5,307 nucleotides of DNA from contig JAKAPB010000175.1 in NCBI GenBank assembly GCA_021823045.1, positions 1-5,307 of the forward strand, given 5' to 3'. This DNA comes from Actinomycetes bacterium. GTDB lineage: Bacteria > Actinomycetota > Acidimicrobiia > Acidimicrobiales > Acidimicrobiaceae. The stretch's first letter is position 1; every line of letters begins with the position of its first letter. The notes under the pieces are model-generated. The model had not been told where the DNA came from and did no database searches. It worked only from the letters and a program-made list of their open reading frames with translations. A program made the position numbers and the translations under genes. This document shows, piece by piece, positions 1-5,307 of the stretch.

Positions 1-2411
1 AGGGACTGATACACCTCCTCCGACATCATAGGCAGGAGTGGTGCGCAGAGTTGGGTTAGGGTCACTAGCACCGTGTGTAGGGTGTCGTAAGCGTCGCCTT
101 TATCACTGGCGGCCTCTCCGGCTTCATCCTTACTCCTCCAAAAACGTTCCCTTGAACGTCGGATGTACCAGTTGTTCAATGCGTCAAGGAATGACTCGAC
201 CAAAGCGGTGGCCGCCGAGAGGTCGAAGTCGTCCATCGCCTTTGTTACCTGTTCGACAAGAAGGGAAGTCTTTGACAGGATGTAGCGATCCAGGAGACCC
301 TTCTGATTCCAACGGATTTCACCGCTGATCCCATCGATCTCCGCATAGAGACAGAGGAAGTAGAAGGCGTTCCAAATTGGATTGATGATCCTCCTGGTCA
401 CGTCGACCATCGCAGCGCGCTCCAGTATCATCTCTTGACCGCGCAGTACAGATGATGACAACAAAAACCAGCGCATGGCGTCTGCGCCTATCTCTTCAAA
501 GATCGCCCAGGGGTCTGGATAGTTCTGAAGCCTCTTGGAAAGTTTTCGTCCATCAGAGCCGAGTAGCACTCCGTGGGCCATGCAATGCTTGAAAGGTGGC
601 TTGTCGAATATGGCCACCGAAAGGACGTGCAGGGTATAGAACCATCCCCTGGTCTGCCCGATGTATTCAACTATGAAATCTGCGGGAAAGTGATCCTCAA
701 AGGGTGCTTTGTTCTCAAACGGATAGTGCAACTGAGCGTATGGCATCGACCCGGATTCAAACCAACAGTCCATGATGTCACTTACCCTGCGCATCATTGA
801 CTTTCCGGTTGGGTCGTCGGGATTGGGCCTGACGAGCTCGTCGATCGCCGGGCGATGCAGGTCATCCGGTTTGACGCCGAAGTCCGCTTCGATCTCGGCT
901 AATGAGCCGTATACATCGATCCTCGGATAGTTGGGATCGTCCGATTTCCAAACCGGGATAGGCGTTCCCCAGTAGCGATTCCTGGTGATCGACCAGTCCC
1001 TGGCGCCTTCGAGCCACTTACCAAAAGCGCCGTCTTTTACGTGGCCGGGAACCCAGTCAATCTCCTGGTTCTTTTCCAAAAGGCGGTCCTTCAGGGCGGT
1101 CACCTTGATAAACCATGAACTTACCGCTTTGTAGATCAGCGGCGTATCGGTCCTCCAGCAGTGTGGATAGGAGTGGTCGTATGACTCTTGTCTGAATAGA
1201 ACTCCCTTTCCCTTTAGCTTTTCTATCAAGTAGGCATTAGCCTCAAAGACCTGCATCCCCGCTATGTCGCCCATCTCGGCGGTGTAGCGGGCTCGGTCGT
1301 CGACAGGGCAGACCAGCGGAATGCCGGCCGCTTCGCAGGCAATTTGATCCTCTTCGCCGAAACCTGGTGCCATCTGAACGGCGCCTGTTCCTTCGTCGAT
1401 TGCCACGAACTCCGTTGCAATTACCCTAAAGGCACCCGGAATCTCCTTGAAATATTCGAAGATCGGCTTGAAGCGCCGCCCAACCAGATCGGCCCCTTTG
1501 AAGCGAGCGACTTCGGTACCTCCTTCGAGTTCCGTCTGGTAGTGCTCCTTTCGGGACTCGGCGATTATGTAAGTCTTCGACGCTAATTCGATGGCGAGAT
1601 AATCGATCTCAGCCCCTACCGCCAGGGCGAGATTGGAGGGCAGAGTCCACGGAGTCGTGGTCCAGGCGAGTACCCTAGGTGACCCGGCGATCTCCTTTAT
1701 CGGACAGCTAGGGTCACCGAGCAGCTCGAACTCGACTGTTACCGCCGGGTCGATCCTACTGCGATAGGAGTTATCCTGCCTCGTTTCGAAGTTAGAGAGC
1801 GGAGTTTCGCACTCCCAGCAGTATGGCAGGACCCTGTAGCCTTCGTAGGCGAGGCCCTTTTTATAGAGTTCTTTAAAGGCCCAGATCACGGACTCCATGA
1901 ACGTGATGTCCATCGTCTTGTAGTCGTCGTAGAAGTCGACCCATCTGGCCTGCCTCGTTACGTATCTGTGCCACTCGTCGGTCGTTCTGTATACCAGGGA
2001 GCGACAGTGATCGTTGAATTTTCCAATTCCTAAAGCTTCGACCTCTTGACGTCCACTAACCCCAAGCTCCTTCTCGGAGGCCATCTCCGCCGGGAGCCCG
2101 TGGCAGTCCCATCCGAATCGACGTTCGACCCTCCTGCCTCGCATGGTCTGATACCTCGGAATGGCGTCCTTTACGAACCCGGTAAGGAGGTGGCCATAGT
2201 GCGGTAGTCCGTTTGCAAACGGGGGTCCGTCGTAAAAGACAAATTCGTTACTTCCTGCAGGATTCTTTTCTACTGAGGCTTCGAAGGTTTTGTCCCGCTC
2301 CCAAAAGTCGAGGATCTTCTTTTCTATAGCTGGCAGATCCAGTTGGCCCTGAATATGCGGGTAGAAATGGGTATTTTTATTATCGGCTGAGTCAATTCGA
2401 CGCTTGGTCAT
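1..2411 (-). CDS. ileS: Isoleucyl-tRNA synthetase (IleRS type 2), 3' end cut by window edge
   Basis: Cytoplasmic class I aminoacyl-tRNA synthetase that activates isoleucine with ATP and charges tRNA-Ile, removing mischarged valine in a separate editing domain. Reading the minus strand from ATG at 2411 gives 803 codons without a stop, out of roughly 1,040-1,060 expected, so the C-terminal part is missing. Visible motifs: HYGH nucleotide-binding signature (residues 71-74, within GPPFANGLPHYGH), CP1 editing domain with WTTTPWTLPSNLAL (250-263) and GTGAVQMAPGFGEED (341-355), RDWSITRNRYWGT (471-483), DCWFESGSMPYAQ (548-560), GQTRGWFYTL (585-594), KLSKR as the KMSKS loop (623-627), and the start of the anticodon-binding domain (NNWYIRRSRERFWRS, 746-760). 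The HYGH context and overall similarity to mycobacterial IleRS indicate the eukaryote-like type 2 enzyme. The ATG lacks a strong Shine-Dalgarno; an in-frame TTG at 2438 is the only alternative before an upstream stop. Transcribed divergently from the genes to the right. Confidence 0.97.
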   Translation of the reverse strand, partial: MTKRRIDSADNKNTHFYPHIQGQLDLPAIEKKILDFWERDKTFEASVEKNPAGSNEFVFYDGPPFANGLPHYGHLLTGFVKDAIPRYQTMRGRRVERRFGWDCHGLPAEMASEKELGVSGRQEVEALGIGKFNDHCRSLVYRTTDEWHRYVTRQARWVDFYDDYKTMDITFMESVIWAFKELYKKGLAYEGYRVLPYCWECETPLSNFETRQDNSYRSRIDPAVTVEFELLGDPSCPIKEIAGSPRVLAWTTTPWTLPSNLALAVGAEIDYLAIELASKTYIIAESRKEHYQTELEGGTEVARFKGADLVGRRFKPIFEYFKEIPGAFRVIATEFVAIDEGTGAVQMAPGFGEEDQIACEAAGIPLVCPVDDRARYTAEMGDIAGMQVFEANAYLIEKLKGKGVLFRQESYDHSYPHCWRTDTPLIYKAVSSWFIKVTALKDRLLEKNQEIDWVPGHVKDGAFGKWLEGARDWSITRNRYWGTPIPVWKSDDPNYPRIDVYGSLAEIEADFGVKPDDLHRPAIDELVRPNPDDPTGKSMMRRVSDIMDCWFESGSMPYAQLHYPFENKAPFEDHFPADFIVEYIGQTRGWFYTLHVLSVAIFDKPPFKHCMAHGVLLGSDGRKLSKRLQNYPDPWAIFEEIGADAMRWFLLSSSVLRGQEMILERAAMVDVTRRIINPIWNAFYFLCLYAEIDGISGEIRWNQKGLLDRYILSKTSLLVEQVTKAMDDFDLSAATALVESFLDALNNWYIRRSRERFWRSKDEAGEAASDKGDAYDTLHTVLVTLTQLCAPLLPMMSEEVYQS

Positions 2412-2622
2412 TCGTCCAGGATAGTCTGCGGTTGTCAATCGTCATTGTGCTGGCATAACTTCATGCTGCACGGGGTTTAGATAAGGCGATTAAGGTATAG
2501 CACGCGTTCTAGCTATGGCCATATATTCTGGTGTGCTGGTTCGGACGCCTAAGTCACTAATTTTGTGGCTACTGTGGCCATCATGTGGTGACGCATACAA
2601 CAGAGGGGACCTCAGGTAGAAG
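2412..2622. other. Divergent intergenic region between ileS and the DksA-like gene
   Basis: This 211-bp spacer must hold the start signals for ileS leftward and for the rightward cluster, unless transcripts enter from elsewhere. It contains a perfect 10-bp palindrome, TATGGCCATA at 2514-2523, and the heptamer TGGCCAT recurs at 2575-2581. I see no T-box specifier or antiterminator signature ahead of ileS, no tRNA, and no convincing open reading frame. No clear promoter for ileS was recognised; a weak rightward candidate is listed separately. Confidence 0.6.
2432..2459 (+). promoter_or_regulatory. Weak candidate promoter for the rightward gene cluster
   Basis: TTGTCA at 2432-2437 matches the -35 consensus at five of six positions. 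CATAAC at 2454-2459 matches the -10 consensus at four of six, with a 16-bp spacer. If used, transcription would begin near 2466 and give a leader of about 155 nt before the TTG start at 2623. Such matches arise easily by chance, so this is only a candidate. Confidence 0.22.
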
Positions 2623-3111
2623 TTGGAAAAGAGCACCAAGGACAAGACCCAACCTAGCGGGAATGGGTCGAGTGACAGCGCCGACGTCGTTCTTCCATCG
2701 CTGGCCGAATTGACCGACGAGGAGCTCGAGGCTCTAAGCGATGAGGAGTTTTTAGCCGGACAGGGCGAACTGCTGCTAGCGGAGAAGAACCTGCTTCTTG
2801 AACAGGCGGCAAGTCTCAAGCTGGAGGCTGAGCGTCTGGCCCAAGAAGCTGAGCCGGGAGAGGTTCAGTTTGACGAGGAGTCCGGTGAAGGCGGGACCAC
2901 TACGGTTGACCGGGAGCGCAATTTAGCCCTGGCCGCCCAAGCCCGAGCGGGAGTCGACGAGATCGACGAGGCGCTTAGGCGAATGGCCGGCGGACACTAT
3001 GGGGTGTGCGCTAACTGCCACACACCCATTCCGAGGGCAAGACTCAGGGCCCTTCCCTATGCTCGTCTTTGCGTAAAGTGCAAGGCGGGCGGCCTTTCTG
3101 CGCTTCGTTAG
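2623..3111 (+). CDS. TraR/DksA-family C4 zinc-finger protein
   Basis: Probably a cytoplasmic regulator that binds RNA polymerase through its secondary channel, as DksA and TraR do; the specific role is not known. The 162-residue product has an acidic, Ser-rich disordered start (1-25), a long Glu/Leu-rich helix (about 30-76), a loop, a second helix (about 96-122) and a C-terminal zinc finger with Cys129, Cys132, Cys150 and Cys153 (C-x2-C-x17-C-x2-C). The segment GGHYGVCANC followed by ALPYARLCVKC is typical of the family. The two helices fit the DksA coiled coil, but I do not see the DxxDxA tip motif of E. coli DksA. The start is TTG, supported by AGG at 2614-2616 six bases upstream; there is no nearby ATG. 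It lies 11 bp ahead of lspA and is probably cotranscribed with it, an arrangement I recall from actinobacteria. DksA-like rather than true DksA is the safer name. Confidence 0.88.
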   Translation: MEKSTKDKTQPSGNGSSDSADVVLPSLAELTDEELEALSDEEFLAGQGELLLAEKNLLLEQAASLKLEAERLAQEAEPGEVQFDEESGEGGTTTVDRERNLALAAQARAGVDEIDEALRRMAGGHYGVCANCHTPIPRARLRALPYARLCVKCKAGGLSALR

Positions 3112-3122
3112 TAAGGAGGAGG
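3112..3122 (+). promoter_or_regulatory. Strong ribosome binding site fixing the lspA start
   Basis: TAAGGAGG at 3112-3119 matches the 16S rRNA 3' tail over eight bases and is followed by AGG, then GTG at 3123. The gap to the GTG is only 3 nt, shorter than usual. In-frame candidates upstream (TTG 3069, GTG 3078) lie inside the preceding gene and lack such a site. No later in-frame ATG, GTG or TTG occurs before the catalytic-region Val-Asp-Gln, so 3123 is the best start. Confidence 0.8.
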
Positions 3123-3587
3123 GTGTCGCAAGGCAAGCTTTTTGGGCTTAAGCGTTGGCTGCTCGTCGGCTCGGTTACCGCTGCAGTAGTCGCAGTGGAT
3201 CAACTCTCCAAGAGCTGGGCACAGTCGCACCTGGCGTCCCACAGCATCTCAATCTTTGGGCCAGTCAAGCTGAGGCTCGAATACAACACCGGCTTCGCCT
3301 TCTCACTGGGCCGGGGGCATCCCTATATAATTGCTATGTTCGTTCTACTCGCCCTGGCTGTGCTCGCTTACGCAACCTTTAAAGTTGCAAAGACGACGAT
3401 GCTAATTGGGATAGCGCTCCTGGCGGGCGGGGCTTTGGGCAACTTCGTCGACCGCATATTTAGGAATAACGGTGGCGGAGTAATCGACTTCATCTATTTA
3501 AGGTTCTGGCCCACCTTCAACATCGCGGACGCCGCTGTAGTACTCGGCGTAGTGGTAATTGCTTTTGGGCTCAGGCATAAGCCATAG
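3123..3587 (+). CDS. lspA: Lipoprotein signal peptidase (signal peptidase II)
   Basis: Inner-membrane aspartyl protease that removes the signal peptide of prolipoproteins after diacylglyceryl transfer to the lipobox cysteine. From GTG 3123 the product is 154 residues, usual for LspA. Four hydrophobic segments are visible at about 11-26, 66-86, 92-109 and 132-150. Conserved family blocks are present in order: VDQLSK (25-30), EYNTGFAFS (53-61), GGALGNFVDR (102-111), GGVIDFI (118-124) and FNIADA (132-137). The catalytic aspartate pair is Asp110 and Asp136, with Asn55, Asn107 and Asn133 also conserved, so the enzyme should be active. A longer version starting at 3069 would overlap the upstream gene by about 40 bases and has a charged, non-family N-terminus. 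The gene sits between the DksA-like gene (11-bp gap) and the rluD homologue (10-bp gap), consistent with one operon. Confidence 0.97.
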   Translation: MSQGKLFGLKRWLLVGSVTAAVVAVDQLSKSWAQSHLASHSISIFGPVKLRLEYNTGFAFSLGRGHPYIIAMFVLLALAVLAYATFKVAKTTMLIGIALLAGGALGNFVDRIFRNNGGGVIDFIYLRFWPTFNIADAAVVLGVVVIAFGLRHKP

Positions 3588-3597
3588 GGGCATTTCA
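3586..3597 (+). promoter_or_regulatory. Ribosome binding site deciding the rluD start
   Basis: AGGGG at 3586-3590 overlaps the lspA stop codon and lies 7 nt before GTG 3598. This favours GTG 3598 over an in-frame TTG at 3559 inside lspA, whose translation adds 13 residues not expected for the family. The overlap of the ribosome binding site with the lspA stop suggests translational coupling. Confidence 0.65.
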
Positions 3598-4527
3598 GTG
3601 GGTAGTTATCCGAGTTTCGTCGTTCCACATTCTTTAGAGGGTGTGAGGGTAGACCGATGTTTATCGATGCTTCTCGGTCTTCCAAGGACGGCAGTCGCCA
3701 AACTCGTGGCCAACGGGGACGTCTTTCTTGATGGTCTGGCAGTTGACAAGGCATCGGTTCAGGTTGGGGCGGGACAGACCCTTAGCGCAAGGGTCAAAGA
3801 CGAGGAGGCAATCCCAATGGAGGCCGCCCGCGCTTCGACCACGGTGGACCTGGTCTATTTTGATGGAGATGTCGCCGTCATAAATAAAAGGGCAGGTCAA
3901 GTCGTTCACCCTGGTTCGAATAACGCCACGGGGACTATGTCGCAGAGTTTATTGTCACTATTTCCCCGAATTGATGGTCTAGGAGCGCCGGGTCGATTTG
4001 GTGTGGTCCATCGGTTAGATAAGGGGACGAGTGGACTGATGCTTTTTGGCCTTTCGCAACTAGGTTTCGAAGGGCTTTCCAAGATGATCAAAGAGCATCA
4101 AGTCGAAAGAACGTACTTGGCCCTCGTCACAGGTTTAGTCGAATTTGACGAGGGGGTTATCGACGCACCTATCGCTCGATCGATTCGTGAGCCGCTGAAG
4201 ATGGCGGTGTCGAGGTCGGGCCGCTCGGCCGTCACCCATTATAAGGTCGAAAGGCGCTTCGAGGGGTCTGGAGAATTTACCCTTTTGAGGTTGACCCTAA
4301 TGACGGGGAGGACGCATCAGATAAGGGTTCATCTTTCAGCGGTAGGTCACCCTGTGGTAGGGGATCCCACCTACAAAGGTAAGTCGATTGAAATGCTTAA
4401 CAGGCCATATCTTCATTCATGCCGACTCGAGTTTTCCCATCCGACCAATAGTGTGTCGATGAAATTTGAGGCCCGTCTTCCAAGGGATCTAGAGCTTGTC
4501 CTCGGTGAACTTGAAAAGGCACGCTAG
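3598..4527 (+). CDS. rluD: RluD-family 23S rRNA pseudouridine synthase
   Basis: Converts uridines of ribosomal RNA to pseudouridine; RluD itself modifies helix 69 of 23S rRNA, which contacts the decoding centre. From GTG 3598 the product is 309 residues, normal for the RluA/RluC/RluD group. An N-terminal S4-like RNA-binding domain covers about 14-68 (VRVDRCLSMLLGLPRTAVAKL, then DVFLDGLAVDK). The catalytic domain follows: VINKRAGQVVHPG (94-106), the signature GVVHRLDKGTSGLML (135-149) with catalytic Asp141, RTYLALVTG (171-179), TGRTHQIRVHLS (236-247) and HPVVGDPTYKG (251-261). All core residues are present, so the enzyme should be functional. Position directly behind lspA matches the order seen in many actinobacteria. 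Subfamily assignment to RluD rather than RluA or RluC is by length, S4 domain and context; target uridines are inferred. AGG encodes 11 of its 24 arginines. Confidence 0.93.
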   Translation: MGSYPSFVVPHSLEGVRVDRCLSMLLGLPRTAVAKLVANGDVFLDGLAVDKASVQVGAGQTLSARVKDEEAIPMEAARASTTVDLVYFDGDVAVINKRAGQVVHPGSNNATGTMSQSLLSLFPRIDGLGAPGRFGVVHRLDKGTSGLMLFGLSQLGFEGLSKMIKEHQVERTYLALVTGLVEFDEGVIDAPIARSIREPLKMAVSRSGRSAVTHYKVERRFEGSGEFTLLRLTLMTGRTHQIRVHLSAVGHPVVGDPTYKGKSIEMLNRPYLHSCRLEFSHPTNSVSMKFEARLPRDLELVLGELEKAR

Positions 4528-4645
4528 AAGCCGTCCCATTCGATATCCGGACCAAATTATCCTATTGGGGAAATAGTTTTTCTAATAGTGGGTGTCTCCG
4601 CTTTGTAGTAATATTCCGGTTTAAGTGGAGTGATGGGGGTGAGAC
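4528..4645. other. Intergenic region between rluD and the small unknown gene
   Basis: The 118-bp gap is much wider than the 10-11 bp gaps inside the preceding cluster, suggesting a transcription-unit boundary. Besides the weak hairpin it contains TAATAT at 4609-4614, which resembles a -10 box, but no matching -35 hexamer at 16-18 bp. GGGGGTGA at 4635-4642 is a good ribosome binding site for GTG 4646. Confidence 0.45.
4562..4581 (+). terminator. Weak candidate Rho-independent terminator after rluD
   Basis: CTATT at 4562-4566 pairs with AATAG at 4572-4576 across a 5-nt loop and is followed at once by five T residues at 4577-4581. It lies 34 bp beyond the rluD stop, where an operon end would be expected. 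The stem has only five mostly A-T pairs, so termination would be weak at best. Confidence 0.3.
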
Positions 4646-5011
4646 GTGGCCGAATTATTCATAGATGGAGACAAGATAGTTCTTTCGCTGTCTAATGTTG
4701 AAAAGCTTGAGTCATTTCACAAGGAAGTGGACGCCTACCTAACCTCGATAACTTCCGTGGAGGTCATCGAGGATGCATCTGTGGAGCTTCCAAATATCAA
4801 GGCACACGCTTTCACTAGGTCTGGACATCTCACAGTGGGCGCATTTGAGTCCGGTGGCTTGAAGACCTTTGCGGTCGTCCACCACGACCAGCCAAAAGGG
4901 CTTCGGATTCACCTCGTTGGAGAACAGTTTGATCAATGGATAGTCGGCTGTGTCGATCCTGAGTCGGTTTTAGTGAGCCTAAAGAGCGATTCGGCCGGAA
5001 GTTACCAATAG
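4646..5011 (+). CDS. Conserved small protein of unknown function
   Basis: I do not recognise a characterised function. The 121-residue product is soluble, with no signal peptide, membrane segment or cysteine pair. The GTG start is well supported by GGGGGTGA (4635-4642) ending 3 nt upstream, its GGGGG core lying 6 nt from the start. The pattern looks beta-rich with alternating hydrophobic residues: ELFIDGDKIVLSLS (3-16), SVEVIEDAS (37-45), then HLTVGAFES, KTFAVVHHDQPKGLRIHL, FDQWIVGCVDPESV, and a short tail ending SAGSYQ. The core with FAVVHH, GLRI and IVGC-DPE resembles, from memory, uncharacterised actinobacterial proteins of similar size. Alternating strands capped by a final DPESVLVSL segment would be compatible with a bacterial PH-like fold, but that is inference from pattern only. 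It stands alone between two wide gaps (118 and 189 bp), so it is likely a single-gene unit and its neighbours do not reveal its role. Confidence 0.82.
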   Translation: MAELFIDGDKIVLSLSNVEKLESFHKEVDAYLTSITSVEVIEDASVELPNIKAHAFTRSGHLTVGAFESGGLKTFAVVHHDQPKGLRIHLVGEQFDQWIVGCVDPESVLVSLKSDSAGSYQ

Positions 5012-5200
5012 TCGACTGCGTCTAACAACGGGCCCGGGCGTACATTAATCATGCGGGTTGATTCAGCGTGGGAATTAAGTTGCTTCTCCTCCACCTCGAC
5101 CACCAGCTAAATGTCGGGATAAGTGGCTCCTGGATGGTATCGCTCCCTCTGATTGAGTAACTTGGCTCAAGGTAACTCAAACAAAAGACGAGGTGTGGCC
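5012..5200. other. Leader region ahead of the AidB-like gene
   Basis: A 189-bp non-coding gap. It holds a GC-rich stretch near 5031-5040 without a T-tract, a pyrimidine tract CTTCTCCTCCACCTC at 5083-5097, an inverted repeat at 5153-5180 and the ribosome binding site GAGGTG at 5190-5195 (7 nt from AGG to GTG). No clear promoter or terminator was recognised. A 29-codon minus-strand reading frame from about 5097 to 5008 is not convincing as a gene. Confidence 0.45.
5153..5180. repeat. 28-bp imperfect inverted repeat upstream of the AidB-like gene
   Basis: Arms TTGAGT (5153-5158) and ACTCAA (5175-5180) are perfect complements. After one A-A mismatch, ACTT (5160-5163) pairs with AGGT (5170-5173) using one G-U pair, leaving a 6-nt loop, GGCTCA. 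The last arm base is 20 bp before the GTG start. It could be an RNA hairpin in the leader or a dyad operator for a dimeric repressor; no T-tract follows, so a terminator is unlikely. Confidence 0.6.
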
Positions 5201-5307
5201 GTGACGAAGAGCGATTTTCTTACTCATGATGTGTACAACCAGCCGGAGGAGCTTTTCGGGTACAACCTTTTTGATACCGAGAGCACCCTGGTCAGCTTCT
5301 TTAGCTA
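5201..5307 (+). CDS. aidB: AidB-like acyl-CoA dehydrogenase, N-terminal fragment
   Basis: Only the first 35 codons are in the window and the frame stays open to the right edge. The visible segment THDVYNQPEELFGYNLFD (8-25) matches the N-terminal region of AidB-type proteins, where E. coli AidB reads THTVFNQP followed by a similar NLY-SD stretch. AidB proteins are FAD-binding members of the acyl-CoA dehydrogenase superfamily linked to the adaptive response to alkylated DNA, with DNA binding through a C-terminal domain; neither the flavin-site residues nor the C-terminal domain can be checked here. The GTG start is supported by GAGGTG at 5190-5195. The preceding leader carries an inverted repeat and a possible anti-Shine-Dalgarno tract. 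The family call rests on a short but distinctive match; a related acyl-CoA dehydrogenase without the DNA-repair role remains possible. Confidence 0.72.
   Translation, partial: MTKSDFLTHDVYNQPEELFGYNLFDTESTLVSFFS

Noticed and set aside
38..1586. Several open frames of 60-96 codons on either strand inside the ileS region (38-328, 488-670, 573-800, 1344-1586).
   Set aside because: They overlap an uninterrupted ileS frame full of conserved synthetase motifs and their products show no family features.
2403..2438. Perfect TTGACA hexamer on the minus strand at 2433-2438 as the ileS -35 box.
   Set aside because: A -10 box at normal spacing would fall on the ATG at about 2410-2415 with only three of six matches, and transcription would begin inside the gene.
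2412..2622. T-box riboswitch ahead of ileS, as found in some actinobacteria.
   Set aside because: No sequence resembling the conserved T-box antiterminator core (TGG-ACCGCG type) occurs on the minus strand in the spacer.
2490..2819. Minus-strand 109-codon frame covering the spacer and the start of the DksA-like gene.
   Set aside because: Its Ser-rich product is the antisense of the acidic Glu/Asp-rich helix of a real zinc-finger gene; no ribosome binding site or family motif was seen.
3069..3122. Longer lspA start at TTG 3069.
   Set aside because: It lies inside the upstream gene, has no strong ribosome binding site, and adds a charged stretch not typical of LspA; GTG 3123 follows TAAGGAGG.
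3155..4091. Open frames 3155-3382 (+), 3494-3754 (-), 3661-3909 (-) and 3906-4091 (-).
   Set aside because: All are out-of-frame or antisense shadows of lspA and rluD without recognisable motifs.
4739..4936. Minus-strand 65-codon frame inside the small unknown gene.
   Set aside because: The plus-strand frame has a strong ribosome binding site and a protein-like pattern; the antisense product does not.
5031..5040. GC-rich GGGCCCGGGC stretch as a terminator after the small unknown gene.
   Set aside because: It does not form a clean stem-loop and no T-tract follows.
5008..5097. 29-codon minus-strand frame beginning GTG-GAG-GAG.
   Set aside because: It is too short, overlaps the end of the small unknown gene, and has no recognisable product or clear ribosome binding site.

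Overview
The window looks like a chromosomal housekeeping segment from an actinobacterium of moderate G+C content. Three things point there. The isoleucyl-tRNA synthetase closely resembles, from memory, the mycobacterial type of IleRS. A TraR/DksA-type zinc-finger gene sits directly before lspA and an RluD-type pseudouridine synthase gene, an order I recall from actinobacteria. The small downstream protein resembles, again from memory, uncharacterised actinobacterial proteins. Base composition is near one half G+C and AGG is the commonest arginine codon in rluD, so this is not a classic GC-rich streptomycete or mycobacterium. A deep lineage such as Acidimicrobiia is possible but not shown.

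Layout. The left 2.4 kb is the minus-strand ileS, cut by the window edge after 803 codons and free of in-frame stops throughout. A 211-bp divergent spacer follows. On the plus strand come three tightly packed genes: a DksA/TraR-like protein, lspA (lipoprotein signal peptidase) and an RluD-family 23S rRNA pseudouridine synthase. The gaps between them are 11 and 10 bp, so they are probably one operon. After a 118-bp gap containing a weak hairpin plus T-tract there is a 121-residue protein of unknown function. After a further 189-bp gap with an inverted repeat and a possible anti-Shine-Dalgarno tract, the first 35 codons of an AidB-like acyl-CoA dehydrogenase run off the right edge.

How the genes relate. 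ileS charges tRNA-Ile, the RluD homologue modifies the large ribosomal subunit and the DksA-like protein probably acts on RNA polymerase, so the left and centre are growth and translation functions, with lspA serving lipoprotein maturation. The right end (unknown small protein, AidB-like protein) appears to be separately expressed. All five plus-strand genes are best started at GTG or TTG; only ileS uses ATG.

No mobile element, CRISPR array, RNA gene or defence system is visible. I do not see a clearly novel system. The items most worth a second look are the leader of the AidB-like gene, the uncharacterised 121-residue protein, the divergent placement of ileS, and the incomplete cysteine set in IleRS.
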